A stretch of 64,000 nt of DNA from Pseudocolwellia sp. AS88 (GCF_030551755.1 NZ_JAUPEC010000002.1:244618-308617); one strand, 5' to 3'; positions 1 through 9,567 are shown, counted from the stretch's first letter. The notes: generated by a model not told the origin, from the letters alone. Numbers and translations are program-made.

Positions 1-37
1 AGAAGTACTCACTGACTATTGTCAGCTCTGTGCTTCT
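1..37. repeat. Interspersed hairpin repeat, copy 1
   Basis: Imperfect nested hairpin. AGAAGTAC (1-8) pairs with GTGCTTCT (30-37), and TGAC (13-16) pairs with GTCA (21-24); the internal loop has TCAC on the left and GCTCT on the right. Copies 2 (102-165) and 3 (1947-1983) share the loop sequences TACTCAC and GCTCYGT, while the paired bases differ in compensating ways. The copy begins at the window edge, so an outer stem cannot be judged. Function is unknown. Confidence 0.7.
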
Positions 38-101
38 GCTTTGTTCTTGTATTAACTATCTTCGAACTAATCCATTCTTAGTTTTTTGATTTACATTTTT
101 G

Positions 102-165
102 TTGATAACTTTATCAGAAATACTCACTTACATCCGTAAGCTCCGTGTTTCTTCTTCGTTATCAA
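102..165. repeat. Interspersed hairpin repeat, copy 2
   Basis: Second copy of the repeat, in the guaA upstream region. GAAATAC (117-123) pairs with GTGTTTC (145-151), with an inner stem TTAC/GTAA (128-131 and 136-139). An additional outer stem TTGATAAC/GTTATCAA (102-109 and 158-165) encloses it. The loop sequences match copies 1 and 3. There is no T-run, so this is not a simple terminator. Confidence 0.7.
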
Positions 166-329
166 TCAAAACTATTTTTCAAAACATTATTAATCTCTTT
201 GTTAAATAAGAGATAAAAAATTCAAATAGGCTGAGTTGAAATCTTGTAATGAGAAAGCTCAGCCTTTTTACTTAAAATACTCTGCTTTAAATGAACGATC
301 TTTAAAGCCATTAATATGAGAGAAGAACC

Positions 330-1907
330 ATGAGTAAAGACATTCATGATCACCGCATACTAATTTTAGATTTTGGATCACAATACACTCAGTTAATCGC
401 ACGTCGCGTACGTGAAATTGGTGTTTACTGTGAACTATGGGCTTGGGATGTAACTGAAGAGCAAATTAAAGGTTTTAATCCTACAGGTATTATTCTTGCT
501 GGTGGGCCAGAGAGTGTTACTGAACTAAATTCACCTCGTGCACCTGAATACGTGTTTAGTGCTGGTGTACCTGTTTTAGGCGTATGTTACGGCATGCAAA
601 CTATGGCGGAACAATTAGGTGGCGGCGTTCAAAGTTCTGAGCATAAAGAATTTGGTTATGCTTCTGTTGAAGTGATCACTGAATCTGCTTTATTTAAAAA
701 TATTGAAGATAGTGTTAACGATGCCGGTAATGCTTTATTAGATGTATGGATGAGCCACGGAGATAAAGTTTCTGCTATTCCAGAAGGTTTTGTATCTGTT
801 GCACAAACACCAAGCTGTACTTATGCAGCAATGGCTAATGAGGAGAAGAAATTTTACGGTGTTCAATTTCATCCAGAAGTAACTCATACCAAACAAGGTT
901 TACGCATTTTAGAGCAATTTGTGCTTGATATTTGTCAGTGTGAAAAGCTTTGGACTGCAGCGTCTATTATTGAAGATGCTATCTCAAAGATGAAAGAACA
1001 AATTGGTGACGATGAAGTTATTCTTGGTTTATCTGGTGGTGTTGACTCTTCAGTAGTGGCTATGTTGTTACATAGAGCTATTGGCGATAAGTTAACGTGT
1101 GTATTTGTTGATAACGGCTTGTTACGTTTAAACGAAGGCGAGCAAGTGATGGATATGTTTGGTGACCACTTTGGTCTCAACATAATCAAAATTGATGCTG
1201 AAGATAGGTTTTTAGATCGTTTAGCGGGTGAAAATGATCCAGAGAAGAAACGTAAGATTATCGGTAATGTGTTTGTTGATGTTTTTGAAGAAGAATCAAA
1301 TAAATTAGAGAATGCTAAATGGCTTGCACAGGGTACTATTTATCCTGATGTTATCGAATCAGCGGCTTCAGCTACAGGTAAAGCACACGTTATTAAATCT
1401 CATCATAACGTAGGTGGATTACCTGATTATATGAAGTTAGGTTTGGTCGAACCGTTACGTGAACTTTTTAAAGATGAAGTACGTAAAATTGGTTTAGAAC
1501 TCGGTTTACCTTACGACATGCTTTATCGTCATCCATTCCCTGGTCCTGGATTAGGTGTGCGTGTTTTAGGTGAAGTGAAGAAAGAATACTGTGACTTACT
1601 ACGTCGTGCAGACCATATCTTTATTGAAGAACTACATAAACATGATTTGTATAATAAAGTAAGCCAAGCGTTCACCGTTTTCTTACCTGTACGTTCAGTA
1701 GGTGTTATGGGTGATGGACGTAAATATGATTGGGTAGTTAGTTTAAGAGCGGTAGAGACTATCGATTTTATGACAGCAATTTGGGCGCATTTACCTTATG
1801 ATTTCTTAGGTTTGGTTTCTAATCGTATTATTAACGAGATAGATGGTATTTCTCGTGTGGTTTACGATATATCAGGTAAACCACCAGCGACTATTGAATG
1901 GGAGTAG
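330..1907 (+). CDS. guaA: GMP synthase (glutamine-hydrolysing)
   Basis: Converts XMP, ATP and glutamine to GMP in the last step of de novo guanine nucleotide synthesis; cytosolic. The 525 residues match the usual length. The N-terminal class I amidotransferase domain carries the catalytic triad Cys86 (GVCYGMQ), His181 and Glu183 (HPEV). The ATP-pyrophosphatase domain has the P-loop SGGVDSS at 235-241, and the C-terminal dimerisation domain ends in the family-typical PPATIEWE. The start ATG follows an AGAGAAG ribosome-binding site. It stands alone here, with a terminator after 2089. Family identity is certain. Confidence 0.99.
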   Translation: MSKDIHDHRILILDFGSQYTQLIARRVREIGVYCELWAWDVTEEQIKGFNPTGIILAGGPESVTELNSPRAPEYVFSAGVPVLGVCYGMQTMAEQLGGGVQSSEHKEFGYASVEVITESALFKNIEDSVNDAGNALLDVWMSHGDKVSAIPEGFVSVAQTPSCTYAAMANEEKKFYGVQFHPEVTHTKQGLRILEQFVLDICQCEKLWTAASIIEDAISKMKEQIGDDEVILGLSGGVDSSVVAMLLHRAIGDKLTCVFVDNGLLRLNEGEQVMDMFGDHFGLNIIKIDAEDRFLDRLAGENDPEKKRKIIGNVFVDVFEEESNKLENAKWLAQGTIYPDVIESAASATGKAHVIKSHHNVGGLPDYMKLGLVEPLRELFKDEVRKIGLELGLPYDMLYRHPFPGPGLGVRVLGEVKKEYCDLLRRADHIFIEELHKHDLYNKVSQAFTVFLPVRSVGVMGDGRKYDWVVSLRAVETIDFMTAIWAHLPYDFLGLVSNRIINEIDGISRVVYDISGKPPATIEWE

Positions 1908-1946
1908 TTTTTTTGTAAGCTTGTTATAACATCCAACTACCGCGTT

Positions 1947-1983
1947 GGAAGTACTCACCTATAGTCATAGGCTCCGTATTTCC
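1947..1983. repeat. Interspersed hairpin repeat, copy 3
   Basis: GGAAGTAC (1947-1954) pairs with GTATTTCC (1976-1983). The inner stem CCTAT/ATAGG (1958-1962 and 1967-1971) is completely different in sequence from the inner stems of copies 1 and 2 yet still pairs. A further inverted pair GCGTTGG/CCAACGC (1942-1948 and 2005-2011) could extend the structure. It lies just downstream of guaA. Confidence 0.7.
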
Positions 1984-2088
1984 GCCTTGTATTTGAATGT
2001 TTTACCAACGCTTTCAATAAAAACTCAGCTAATTAATTAGCGCTTAAACAATACTTAAGCAATAAATTTTAATCAAACCTCATTGTTG

Positions 2089-2112
2089 AAAAACCTTGGG
2101 GTTTTATTTTTT
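2089..2112 (+). terminator. Rho-independent terminator after guaA
   Basis: A short stem AAAACC/GGTTTT with a TTGG loop is followed by ATTTTTT. It is about 180 bases after the guaA stop, beyond the hairpin repeat. The stem is AT-rich, so efficiency is uncertain. Confidence 0.5.
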
Positions 2113-2299
2113 AACACACAAGGAAAGCTAACTAGTTAGAAATTTAGCAAAGCCATTGAATGCTTTATTTATGTTCAGGATGAACGGTATGTCACAGTGG
2201 CTTGGATGCCAAAGAGTGACTAGCTTATGACTATAAGTGATGAAATAAAGTATGAAAATAATGCCGATAAAGCTTCTACTAGGACGAGCAAAAATTTTT

Positions 2300-2650
2300 A
2301 TGACAATTGAAAGACTAGAAACAAAGCAACGTATGAGTCGTATAGTTAAACATAACGGCACAATTTATTTATGTGGCCAGGTATGTGCTGATGCAACTAA
2401 GGGCATTACAGAGCAAACGCAAACTATGTTAGATAAAGTAGATGAGTTATTAATTGCTTCTGGTAGTGACCGTGAACATATTTTGTCTGCAACTATTTAT
2501 CTGAATAAAATGGATGATTTTCAAGAAATGAATGCCGTATGGGATGCTTGGGTACCTGAAGGGCATGCGCCTGCTAGGGCTTGTGTTGAAGCCGCTATGG
2601 CACGTGATGCTTTATTAGTAGAAATAAGCGTGATTGCAGCTGAGAAATAA
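2300..2650 (+). CDS. RidA/YoaB-family protein (putative imine deaminase)
   Basis: A 116-residue member of the YjgF/YER057c/UK114 (RidA) family, which hydrolyses reactive enamine/imine intermediates released by PLP enzymes. It most resembles E. coli YoaB, sharing the MTI start and WDAWV...GHAPAR. The arginine that binds the substrate carboxylate in RidA is present in PARACVEA, followed by the conserved Cys and the VEI strand, so activity looks possible. I chose the internal ATG at 2300 because homologues begin there and AGGA lies 13-16 bases upstream; an upstream ATG at 2252 would add 16 residues unlike the family. Substrate is not predictable. Confidence 0.9.
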   Translation: MTIERLETKQRMSRIVKHNGTIYLCGQVCADATKGITEQTQTMLDKVDELLIASGSDREHILSATIYLNKMDDFQEMNAVWDAWVPEGHAPARACVEAAMARDALLVEISVIAAEK

Positions 2651-2655
2651 TTTCG

Positions 2656-2693
2656 TTTTGACGAATGTTACTTATTGGTAGCATTCGTCAAAA
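2656..2693. terminator. Bidirectional terminator between convergent genes
   Basis: A perfect 12-bp stem TTTTGACGAATG/CATTCGTCAAAA (2656-2667 and 2682-2693) with a 14-base loop. T-runs lie at the foot on both strands. It sits between the convergent RidA-like and EF-hand genes. Confidence 0.85.
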
Positions 2694-2701
2694 AAGACTG
2701 C

Positions 2702-2920
2702 TTATAAAGCGAGCTCTATAACCATCTCTTTAAGTTCACTTTTAGATATAGAATTGTCGTGATTTTTATCAAAACGATGGAAAATCGTTTCACACATTCT
2801 AATCCCTTTATCTTGTAATAATACATCGATTAATTCAACGAATTCGCTACGGCTGATGACTCCGTCTTTATCTACGTCAAACACTTCAAATAATTCATCA
2901 ACCCATTGATTCAATTCCAT
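2702..2920 (-). CDS. Small EF-hand calcium-binding protein
   Basis: A 72-residue protein made almost entirely of two EF-hands. The first loop (residues 15-26, DVDKDGVISRSE) is canonical. The second (51-62, DKNHDNSISKSE) has Asn instead of Gly at loop position 6 but keeps the acidic ligands and the final Glu. There is no signal peptide or membrane segment, so it is probably cytosolic, as a calcium sensor or buffer. A GAGG site lies 7 bases before the ATG. It is transcribed alone and convergently with the RidA-like gene. The target is unknown. Confidence 0.88.
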   Translation of the reverse strand: MELNQWVDELFEVFDVDKDGVISRSEFVELIDVLLQDKGIRMCETIFHRFDKNHDNSISKSELKEMVIELAL

Positions 2921-3639
2921 GAGTATACCTCGGTTATCAATTCTAATTATGTGTGACTTTATCGCTTATCAATCAGTATGTGAATGTTTAATTGTTATTT
3001 TTTACTATTTGATATTAAAAAATTCTTTATGAGTTTGTTTTGACATATTTTATTGCATTCTATTTCTAAAAAATAAGTTAAAAAATTACCAGTTTAAAAG
3101 TTTATGCTTGTTAAATAAGTAAACTTTTATGATTTAAGGTTCTTGTTTTTGTGGTTTTTTATTCGTGTTAAGTGTTTTTTTATTCACTTTTGTTTTTTGT
3201 AAATAAAAAGTAAATTTAATTTAATTTAAAACCTAAATATAAAATCTGGTTAAAAAATAGCTTATTTTTATTATTACTCTATATTTATAGATGAAAGTTT
3301 TTGTATCGTAATTTGTAATATTTTTGTTACATTTAAGTACGAAGCTTATACTACTAATTTTTTTTAGGAAATATTTTAACTTATTGTATTTTTGAGGTAT
3401 TTTGTTTTTGTTGTTTTTATCGGAAAAAATCAATAAAAAAATAATTCTCGAAATAAATTGTATTTAAAATAAGAATATTAATTAAAACAATTATTTTAAG
3501 TGCTTGTAATGGGTTATTACGTGTTCTATAAAGAAACCAGCTTATTTAAAGCTATATACATAATATGTATTTTAATTAATTATAAAAATAAATAAAAATT
3601 CAAAAATAAAGTTAGTCTTAAAATTTATAAGGGAAAAAT
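2921..3639. other. Long AT-rich region upstream of TonB receptor
   Basis: About 720 bases, extremely AT-rich, with no credible gene; short open frames here are low-complexity. A possible promoter-like TTGACA is at 3039-3044. I saw no Fur-box-like dyad close to the receptor start and no recognisable riboswitch. Confidence 0.4.
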
Positions 3640-6273
3640 ATGTCTATAAAATTTCGTAATGCTACATTAGCTATTGCTGTGAGTGTTGCTTTAGGAACTA
3701 CTGCTAGTGTTTCAGCTGCTGAAAATGGTTCTAATGCTAAAGAAGAGAAAGTGGAACGAATTGCTGTAGTAGGCTCGCGTGCTGCTCCTCGTTCTGTTGC
3801 TGACTCGCCAGTACCAATTGATATCATTGGTGGTGATGAATTAGGTAAAAATGCATCAAGCGATATGCTAGATATGCTTCAAGCTACTGTTCCATCATTC
3901 TCAGTTCGCCAACAACCTATCTCAGATGCTGCTTCATTTATCCGTCCTGTTAACTTACGTGGCTTATCATCTGATTCAACGTTAATCCTTCTAAACGGTA
4001 AACGTCGTCATCGTGCATCTGTAATTGCATTTCAAGGTGGTGGTGTGAATGATGGTGCACAAGGGCCAGATATTTCAGTTATCCCAAGTGTTGCTTTAAA
4101 GCAGGTTGAAGTATTACGTGACGGAGCAGCAGCACAATACGGTTCAGATGCTATTGCTGGTGTTATGAATTTTGTATTAAAAGACGCTTCAGATGGAGGT
4201 TCAATCTCTGTTCGTCGTGGTGAGTATTACGAAGGTGATGGTGATTCAACTGTTGTCGACGGTAACATTGGCTTACCTTTTACCAAAGACGGTTTTGTTA
4301 ACTTAAGTTTTCAATATAAGAATGCTGATGCTACTAGTCGTTCAGTTCAACGTCCAGATGCTCAAGCTTTAGCTGATGCAGGCAATACATACATTAATGA
4401 TCCTGCACAAACTTGGGGTAATCCTGAGATTGATGAAGATATTACTTTATTTGGTAATATGGGATTAGATTTAGGTAATGATAAAGAATTCTACATGTTC
4501 GGTAACTATTCAGACCGTACAGCAACTGGTGGTTATTATTACCGTAACCCTCAGAATCGTGGTGGTGTATTTACTGGAGTAAATCCAGCTATTTTAGCCG
4601 CAGACCCAACTGCTTACGATGGTATCGATAATCCATTACTTGTAGGCGATTCAACAGGTGATTTATCTGGTAACTGTCCTATTATTGACGCATCTCAAGC
4701 TAATGTTTTAAATGATCCTGCATATATTTCTGGAATTCAGAATAATGATGATTGTTGGGCATTTAATGAGTTATTTCCTGGTGGTTACACGCCACAATTC
4801 ACAGGTGTAATTAATGATACATCATTAACTATGGGAACACGTGGTGAGATTAAAGGCGGCTTCCTAAATGAAACGTTTTATGACATCAGTGGTTCTGTAG
4901 GTCGTAACAAGTCAACTTATACATTAGTTGATACTGTTAACCCATCATTAGGTGCATTAAATCTTGATCAGCCTAATAATGCATTTGAAGCTGGTTCTTA
5001 TACCCAATTAGAAAAATCATTTAATATTGATCTATCTAAAGGTGTAGATATTGGTCTTACTGATCCTGCAAACGTTGCAGCGGGTTTAGAATGGCGTCAA
5101 GAGAGCTTTGAAATTACATCTGGTGAGCAAGCTTCTTGGGAACAAGGAGACTTAGCAACTCAAGGTTTTAGTGTTGGTTCTCATGGCTTTGCAGGTTTCT
5201 CTCCTGAAGCTCAAGGTATCAATTCGCGTCAAAGTATTGCCGCTTATGTTGATGTAGAAGCTTATTTAACTGATGACTTCTTGCTAGGTGCAGCGTTACG
5301 TTATGAAGACTTCTCTTCTTTTGGTGATACGCTTAACTATAAGCTTTCAGCACAATATACGCTTAATGATGAATTATCATTCCGTGCTTCACATAGTACA
5401 GGTTTTAGAGCGCCAACTGTTGGTCAAGCTAATGTTGTAAATACACAAACTTCATTGGTTAGTGGAGAGTTAATTCAATCAGCTACTTATCCGCCAACTC
5501 ACCCAGTTTCTGTTGCATTAGGTGGTGTTGAGTTAGAACCAGAAGAGTCAAAAAGTTTTGCTGTAGGTCTTGTTTATCAAAGTGGTGATTTCTTCATGAC
5601 TGTTGATGCTTATAACATTGAAGTTACAGATCGTGTTGCTCAGACGGATAAAATATTTGTTACTCAAGCACATGTTGATGCTCTACAAGGTTTGTATGCT
5701 AGCCCTGAATTATTATTAGGTGGTTCTGTTACTTTCTTTGCTAATGATTTTGATACTAAAACTCAAGGTGTTGATGTTGTCGCTAACTACGCAATGGAAT
5801 TAATGGGTGGCGACACTAAATTAAGCCTTGCTTATAACTATAATTCAACAGATGTTGAAGATGCCGGTGAATATACGTCAGGCTTTAAAATACGTCGTCT
5901 AGAAGAGGGTATTCCTGAGCATACTGGCACACTAACGTTATCTCAAAACTGGGAAGATATTAGTATGTTCTTACGTGCTAACTATTATGGCGAGTGGTTT
6001 GCAACGCATGCTGATGAACCAGATGAGTTTAGCTCGTACGGTTGGTCAGAAACTGTTGGTTCTTCTGTTACTTTTGATGCTCAAGTTAGTTATTTCGTAA
6101 ATGACAGCTGGACATTATCTGCAGGCGCTAACAACATATTTGATAAAGATGCGCAAGAATTACAAAAAACTGATGGTGCTGCTTTTGGTGCTGTAAGTGG
6201 TGTGTACTATGAAAGTGGTCCTTATGATTATAACGGTGGCTATTACTACGTAAAAGCAACTTATAACTTTTAA
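3640..6273 (+). CDS. TonB-dependent outer-membrane receptor
   Basis: An 877-residue gated outer-membrane transporter, energised by TonB-ExbBD. The signal peptide covers residues 1 to about 26 (cleavage near VSA-AEN). A TonB-box-like ERIAVVGSR follows at about 39-47, then the plug domain (about 60-180; NLRGLSSDSTLILLNGKRR and DGAAAQYGSDAIAGV) and a beta-barrel ending in the expected terminal Phe (YVKATYNF). An AAGGGA ribosome-binding site precedes the ATG. Two cysteines near residues 347 and 370 could form a loop disulfide. No periplasmic or degradative partner genes are adjacent, so the substrate (siderophore, vitamin, glycan or peptide) cannot be named. It is monocistronic with a strong terminator. 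Confidence 0.95.
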   Translation: MSIKFRNATLAIAVSVALGTTASVSAAENGSNAKEEKVERIAVVGSRAAPRSVADSPVPIDIIGGDELGKNASSDMLDMLQATVPSFSVRQQPISDAASFIRPVNLRGLSSDSTLILLNGKRRHRASVIAFQGGGVNDGAQGPDISVIPSVALKQVEVLRDGAAAQYGSDAIAGVMNFVLKDASDGGSISVRRGEYYEGDGDSTVVDGNIGLPFTKDGFVNLSFQYKNADATSRSVQRPDAQALADAGNTYINDPAQTWGNPEIDEDITLFGNMGLDLGNDKEFYMFGNYSDRTATGGYYYRNPQNRGGVFTGVNPAILAADPTAYDGIDNPLLVGDSTGDLSGNCPIIDASQANVLNDPAYISGIQNNDDCWAFNELFPGGYTPQFTGVINDTSLTMGTRGEIKGGFLNETFYDISGSVGRNKSTYTLVDTVNPSLGALNLDQPNNAFEAGSYTQLEKSFNIDLSKGVDIGLTDPANVAAGLEWRQESFEITSGEQASWEQGDLATQGFSVGSHGFAGFSPEAQGINSRQSIAAYVDVEAYLTDDFLLGAALRYEDFSSFGDTLNYKLSAQYTLNDELSFRASHSTGFRAPTVGQANVVNTQTSLVSGELIQSATYPPTHPVSVALGGVELEPEESKSFAVGLVYQSGDFFMTVDAYNIEVTDRVAQTDKIFVTQAHVDALQGLYASPELLLGGSVTFFANDFDTKTQGVDVVANYAMELMGGDTKLSLAYNYNSTDVEDAGEYTSGFKIRRLEEGIPEHTGTLTLSQNWEDISMFLRANYYGEWFATHADEPDEFSSYGWSETVGSSVTFDAQVSYFVNDSWTLSAGANNIFDKDAQELQKTDGAAFGAVSGVYYESGPYDYNGGYYYVKATYNF

Positions 6274-6290
6274 GTTATAGTTTTATATAC

Positions 6291-6320
6291 AAAAAACCAC
6301 ATCAATTGATGTGGTTTTTT
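6291..6320 (+). terminator. Rho-independent terminator of the TonB receptor gene
   Basis: A perfect palindrome of A6-CCACATC against GATGTGG-T6 centred on AATT, 18 bases after the stop codon. The T-run on both strands would allow two-way use. Confidence 0.9.
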
Positions 6321-6538
6321 ATTCTCTTTCATCAGGTTTTCTGTGTAAAAAGTTTAATAGATAAGATCTGAAGCATTACTAATGCATATGAATTTCACCA
6401 AACTTAAAGGTATCATTCATATTAACGTGTAAATTGTGTTGATTAATACTTGAACTCTTTGTATAAAAAATTATGTAAGTAGGGGACTTAAGAAAGTGTT
6501 ATTTCAAGTAATTAACTTAGATAGAGTCTATACTTGCT

Positions 6539-7786
6539 TTAACTAAAGCTTTCTTTCACTAATTTAATCTCATCTAACCTTTCTTTTTCAATAGCTTCTT
6601 TAATAGCTAAACCTTTTAATCCTTGTTCTACAAATGCTTTAGCTGTTACTTTTTGTGCTGCTTGTAAACATGCATGTAAAAAATCAGCTTGAGGGTATTC
6701 TTTATCTTCAAAACCTGTTCGACCACGCATGTCTGCTGTACAAGCTAAAATGAAATCATTAAATTCTTCAGGCTTTCTCCACACATCTAACGCATTAAAT
6801 ACTCTTAAGATAGTGCTAGGTTTTAGTTCGAAGGCTTTATGACAATGTAGGTGGTATTCACATACTTTAAGTGCTAACACTTGATATGAATTAGGTATCT
6901 TTAGGCGTTTACATAGAGCTTTTACTAGCGGTAATCCTGATTTCTCATGGCCTCGATGACTAGGCCATTCTTCTTCAGGTGTAATGCCTTTACCTAGGTC
7001 ATGGCATAGTGCAGCAAACCTTACCTCAGCTTTATTTGATAATTTACCCGCTTGCTGCAATACCATCATGGTATGAATACCTGAGCATATTTCAGGATGC
7101 CACTTTGCAGGGTTAGGTATACCCCATAGGGTTTCTATTTCGGGTAAAAGAACCGACAATGCTCCACAAGATTTAAGTGTTTCAAAGAACACTTCAGGGT
7201 GCTCTTCAAGTAAACTTTTATTGAGTTCAATAAAGACACGTTCACTACTTAGTGATTGCAGTTCGTTACTTTGAGATATCTGCGTCATCAAAGCTAAAGT
7301 TTCTTCAGCAATGGTAAAGCCGTAGCTGTGGTAACGGGCTGCAAATCTTGCAACTCTCAGGACTCGTAATGGATCTTCAACAAAAGCATCAGACACATGA
7401 CGAAATATTCTGTTTTTTAGATCTTCTTGGCCATTGTAAGGATCAATTATTTCGCCATTGGGTTTTAAAGCCATGGCGTTAATGGTTAAATCTCGTCTGA
7501 GTAGATCATCTTCTATAGTAACAAACTCAGAAGCATCACAGGTAAAACCAGTATATCCAGTATCAATTTTTCTCTCGGTGCGAGCTAAGGCATATTCGTC
7601 TTTGGTTTTGGGATGTAGAAAAACAGGAAAATCTTTACCGACTTGTGTGAAACCTAAGGATAGCATTTGTTTAACAGTTGAACCCACCACAACATAATCG
7701 TGATCGTAACTATTTCTGTTAAGTAGTTTATCTCTAACTGCACCACCAACAAGGTAACTGGTGATTTGTGATTCTGGGTCTGACAT
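6539..7786 (-). CDS. cca: Multifunctional CCA tRNA nucleotidyltransferase
   Basis: Adds or repairs the 3'-terminal CCA of tRNAs without a template. The 415 residues match the length of the gammaproteobacterial enzyme with an HD domain. The class II nucleotidyltransferase head has YLVGGAVRDKLL (11-22) and the metal-binding DHD at 28-30; RRDLTINAMA and RVLRVARFAARY follow. The C-terminal HD domain contains ALCHDLGKG, associated with phosphatase, 2'-nucleotidase and phosphodiesterase activity in E. coli Cca. The start follows GGAAG. In E. coli cca lies beside ygiM, ygiF and glnE; here those genes lie 13-24 kb to the right. Confidence 0.97.
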   Translation of the reverse strand: MSDPESQITSYLVGGAVRDKLLNRNSYDHDYVVVGSTVKQMLSLGFTQVGKDFPVFLHPKTKDEYALARTERKIDTGYTGFTCDASEFVTIEDDLLRRDLTINAMALKPNGEIIDPYNGQEDLKNRIFRHVSDAFVEDPLRVLRVARFAARYHSYGFTIAEETLALMTQISQSNELQSLSSERVFIELNKSLLEEHPEVFFETLKSCGALSVLLPEIETLWGIPNPAKWHPEICSGIHTMMVLQQAGKLSNKAEVRFAALCHDLGKGITPEEEWPSHRGHEKSGLPLVKALCKRLKIPNSYQVLALKVCEYHLHCHKAFELKPSTILRVFNALDVWRKPEEFNDFILACTADMRGRTGFEDKEYPQADFLHACLQAAQKVTAKAFVEQGLKGLAIKEAIEKERLDEIKLVKESFS

Positions 7787-7904
7787 TTAGCTTCCGATAA
7801 GAATAAGTTTATTACGCGTTAAGTTTACCATAAATGAAATAGTGTTTTGACATATGCTGAGCTAAAGGTTAGCTTCTTTATGTGAATTTTTTTGATGTTA
7901 ATTT

Positions 7905-9533
7905 ATGTATACAACTTATTTTGGTTTAAAAGAAAAACCTTTTTCAATTGCCCCTAATCCTCAGTATTTATTTATGAGCGATCGTCACCGTGAAGCACTT
8001 GCTCATTTAACTTATGGTTTGGGCGATGCAGGCGGTTTTGTTTTACTTACAGGTGAAGTTGGAACTGGAAAAACAACGGTTAGCCGGTGTTTGATGGAGC
8101 GCTTACCTGAAAATACTCAAGCGGCTTTTATTCTTAACCCTACTTTATCAAGCCACGAATTGCTGGCGACTATTTGTGATGAACTCAAAATTCGTTATCG
8201 GAAAACCGGTGCTACATTAAAAACACTAACAGATAAGATCCAAGATAAATTATTAAAGAATCATAAAGCAGATATTAATACCTTATTGATCATTGATGAA
8301 GCTCAACATTTAAAGCCAGAGGTTTTAGAGCAGTTAAGGCTATTAACAAATTTAGAAACTAATACTAAAAAGCTATTACAAGTTATTCTTATTGGGCAGC
8401 CAGAATTACAAACGTTATTAAAAAGAAGAGATCTGCGCCAACTAGCTCAACGGATAACCGCTAGATACCACTTATTACCGTTAAATAAACAAGAAGTCAC
8501 TCAATATATAAAACATCGTTTGTCTATCGCTGAAGGGGTGAGGGCGTTGTTTTCTGCATCTGCGATGAATGCTATTTATAATATTTGTGGCGGTATTCCC
8601 CGATTAATTAATTTAGTGTGTGAACGTGCACTTATTAATGCTTACAACAGTAATATTGCGGTTGTAGATAAAAAAACTGTTTTGTTATCGGCTAAAGAAG
8701 CTTTGGGTGAAGATCATCAGATAACACCTTGGTGGCAATTTAGAATAGTTAAAATTATTTTTATTCTCTTAATCATGATTGGGTTTTCAGTCGGTGCTTA
8801 TTTTGCTGGTTCATACTTTTCTGATAATAAAAAAGATGATGTTTTAGGTGAAAAAGTAGAAACGACTGAGTCAGATGTTAGTGGTGATGGATTAAAGCTG
8901 TCAGGAACAAGCCTAGAAGACCTAAAAGATGTTAAGGCACAAACAACTAATAGTGATAATTCGGAACAAGCTTTAAATGAAGCTTTAGAGCCAAAACCAG
9001 AATTAGATAGTACTCCAACAGATGTTGTCGCTTCAGCCGTTAAAGAAGAAGTTACGCCAAGTGTTAAAGAGTCTACTGTATTTAAAGATGATAAATCTTC
9101 TGAAAGCGTCAACAATATAGTTAGTTCCCCTGTTATTGAAGAAACAAAAGAATTAAATAAAGAGCTGGAACTTACCAAAGTTGAGGGTGTTTCTGATGAA
9201 CTATTAGAGCAGTTTAAAAAAGCACTTAGCCATAATGATAATCAAAATACATTGAATAGCAGTACTTACCGTAATAATACAGAAAAGAATTCTGTCCAAA
9301 TTGAGCCCATTGAAAATATGCCTTCTTGGGTGCAAGATGGTATTCCACCATTACAGTTTGAACAACATATTTACGCTAGTGATAGACAAGGTTGGGTTAA
9401 AGTAAATGGAAGAGATAGATATGAAGGTGATACTATTTCTCGACAATTAATCTTGGTGGAAATTTTACCTCAAAAAGTAGTACTTAACTTTAGAGGTGAG
9501 AAGTTTACTATGAGAGCTTTATCTAGTTGGTAA
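7905..9533 (+). CDS. GspA/ExeA-type ATPase fused to a GspB-like domain
   Basis: A 542-residue inner-membrane protein predicted to help place the type II secretin across the peptidoglycan. The N-terminal AAA ATPase (1-270) starts with the family-typical YFGLKEKPFSIAPNP and has Walker A GEVGTGKTT (50-58), Walker B LLIIDEAQ (127-134) and a sensor-like GQPEL. A transmembrane helix spans about 274-303. A long acidic Ser/Thr/Glu-rich periplasmic linker (310-470) leads to a C-terminal domain (about 473-540; PPLQFEQHIYASD, WVKVNGRDRYEGD, VVLNFRGEKF) resembling the C-terminal domain of GspB/ExeB. The peptidoglycan-binding domain of Aeromonas ExeA is not apparent. No other secretion genes are in the window. 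An MshM-like role is an alternative. Confidence 0.85.
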   Translation: MYTTYFGLKEKPFSIAPNPQYLFMSDRHREALAHLTYGLGDAGGFVLLTGEVGTGKTTVSRCLMERLPENTQAAFILNPTLSSHELLATICDELKIRYRKTGATLKTLTDKIQDKLLKNHKADINTLLIIDEAQHLKPEVLEQLRLLTNLETNTKKLLQVILIGQPELQTLLKRRDLRQLAQRITARYHLLPLNKQEVTQYIKHRLSIAEGVRALFSASAMNAIYNICGGIPRLINLVCERALINAYNSNIAVVDKKTVLLSAKEALGEDHQITPWWQFRIVKIIFILLIMIGFSVGAYFAGSYFSDNKKDDVLGEKVETTESDVSGDGLKLSGTSLEDLKDVKAQTTNSDNSEQALNEALEPKPELDSTPTDVVASAVKEEVTPSVKESTVFKDDKSSESVNNIVSSPVIEETKELNKELELTKVEGVSDELLEQFKKALSHNDNQNTLNSSTYRNNTEKNSVQIEPIENMPSWVQDGIPPLQFEQHIYASDRQGWVKVNGRDRYEGDTISRQLILVEILPQKVVLNFRGEKFTMRALSSW

Positions 9534-9543
9534 ACTTCTACAA

Positions 9544-9567
9544 AAAGCGCAGGATTATCTGCGCTTT
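9544..9567. terminator. Terminator between convergent genes
   Basis: A 9-bp perfect stem AAAGCGCAG/CTGCGCTTT with a 6-base loop (9544-9552 and 9559-9567). It lies between the GspAB-like gene and the HD-GYP gene; T-runs are short. Confidence 0.65.

Larger units (their letters stand above)
1..329. other. Intergenic region upstream of guaA
   Basis: This 329-base stretch has no gene I can support. It holds repeat copies 1 and 2. From 229 to 268, GGCTGAGTTGAAAT and GAAAGCTCAGCC form an imperfect hairpin followed by TTTTT, which looks like a rho-independent terminator for a plus-strand gene left of the window. In gammaproteobacteria that gene is usually guaB, but it is not visible here. Confidence 0.5.
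1908..2299. other. guaA - ridA-like intergenic region
   Basis: About 390 bases without a supported gene. It contains hairpin-repeat copy 3 (1947-1983) and a terminator-like hairpin (2089-2112). The first 48 bases of the open frame leading into the RidA-like gene are probably untranslated. Confidence 0.5.

Noticed and set aside
102..165. Integron attC-like site
   Set aside because: The outer arms TTGATAAC/GTTATCAA look superficially like R'' and R' but GTTATCA does not fit GTTRRRY, and no integrase or cassette array is present.
3233..3433. 66-residue minus-strand frame in the AT-rich gap
   Set aside because: Lys/Asn/Ile/Phe-rich low-complexity translation expected from AT-rich DNA, without a ribosome-binding site.
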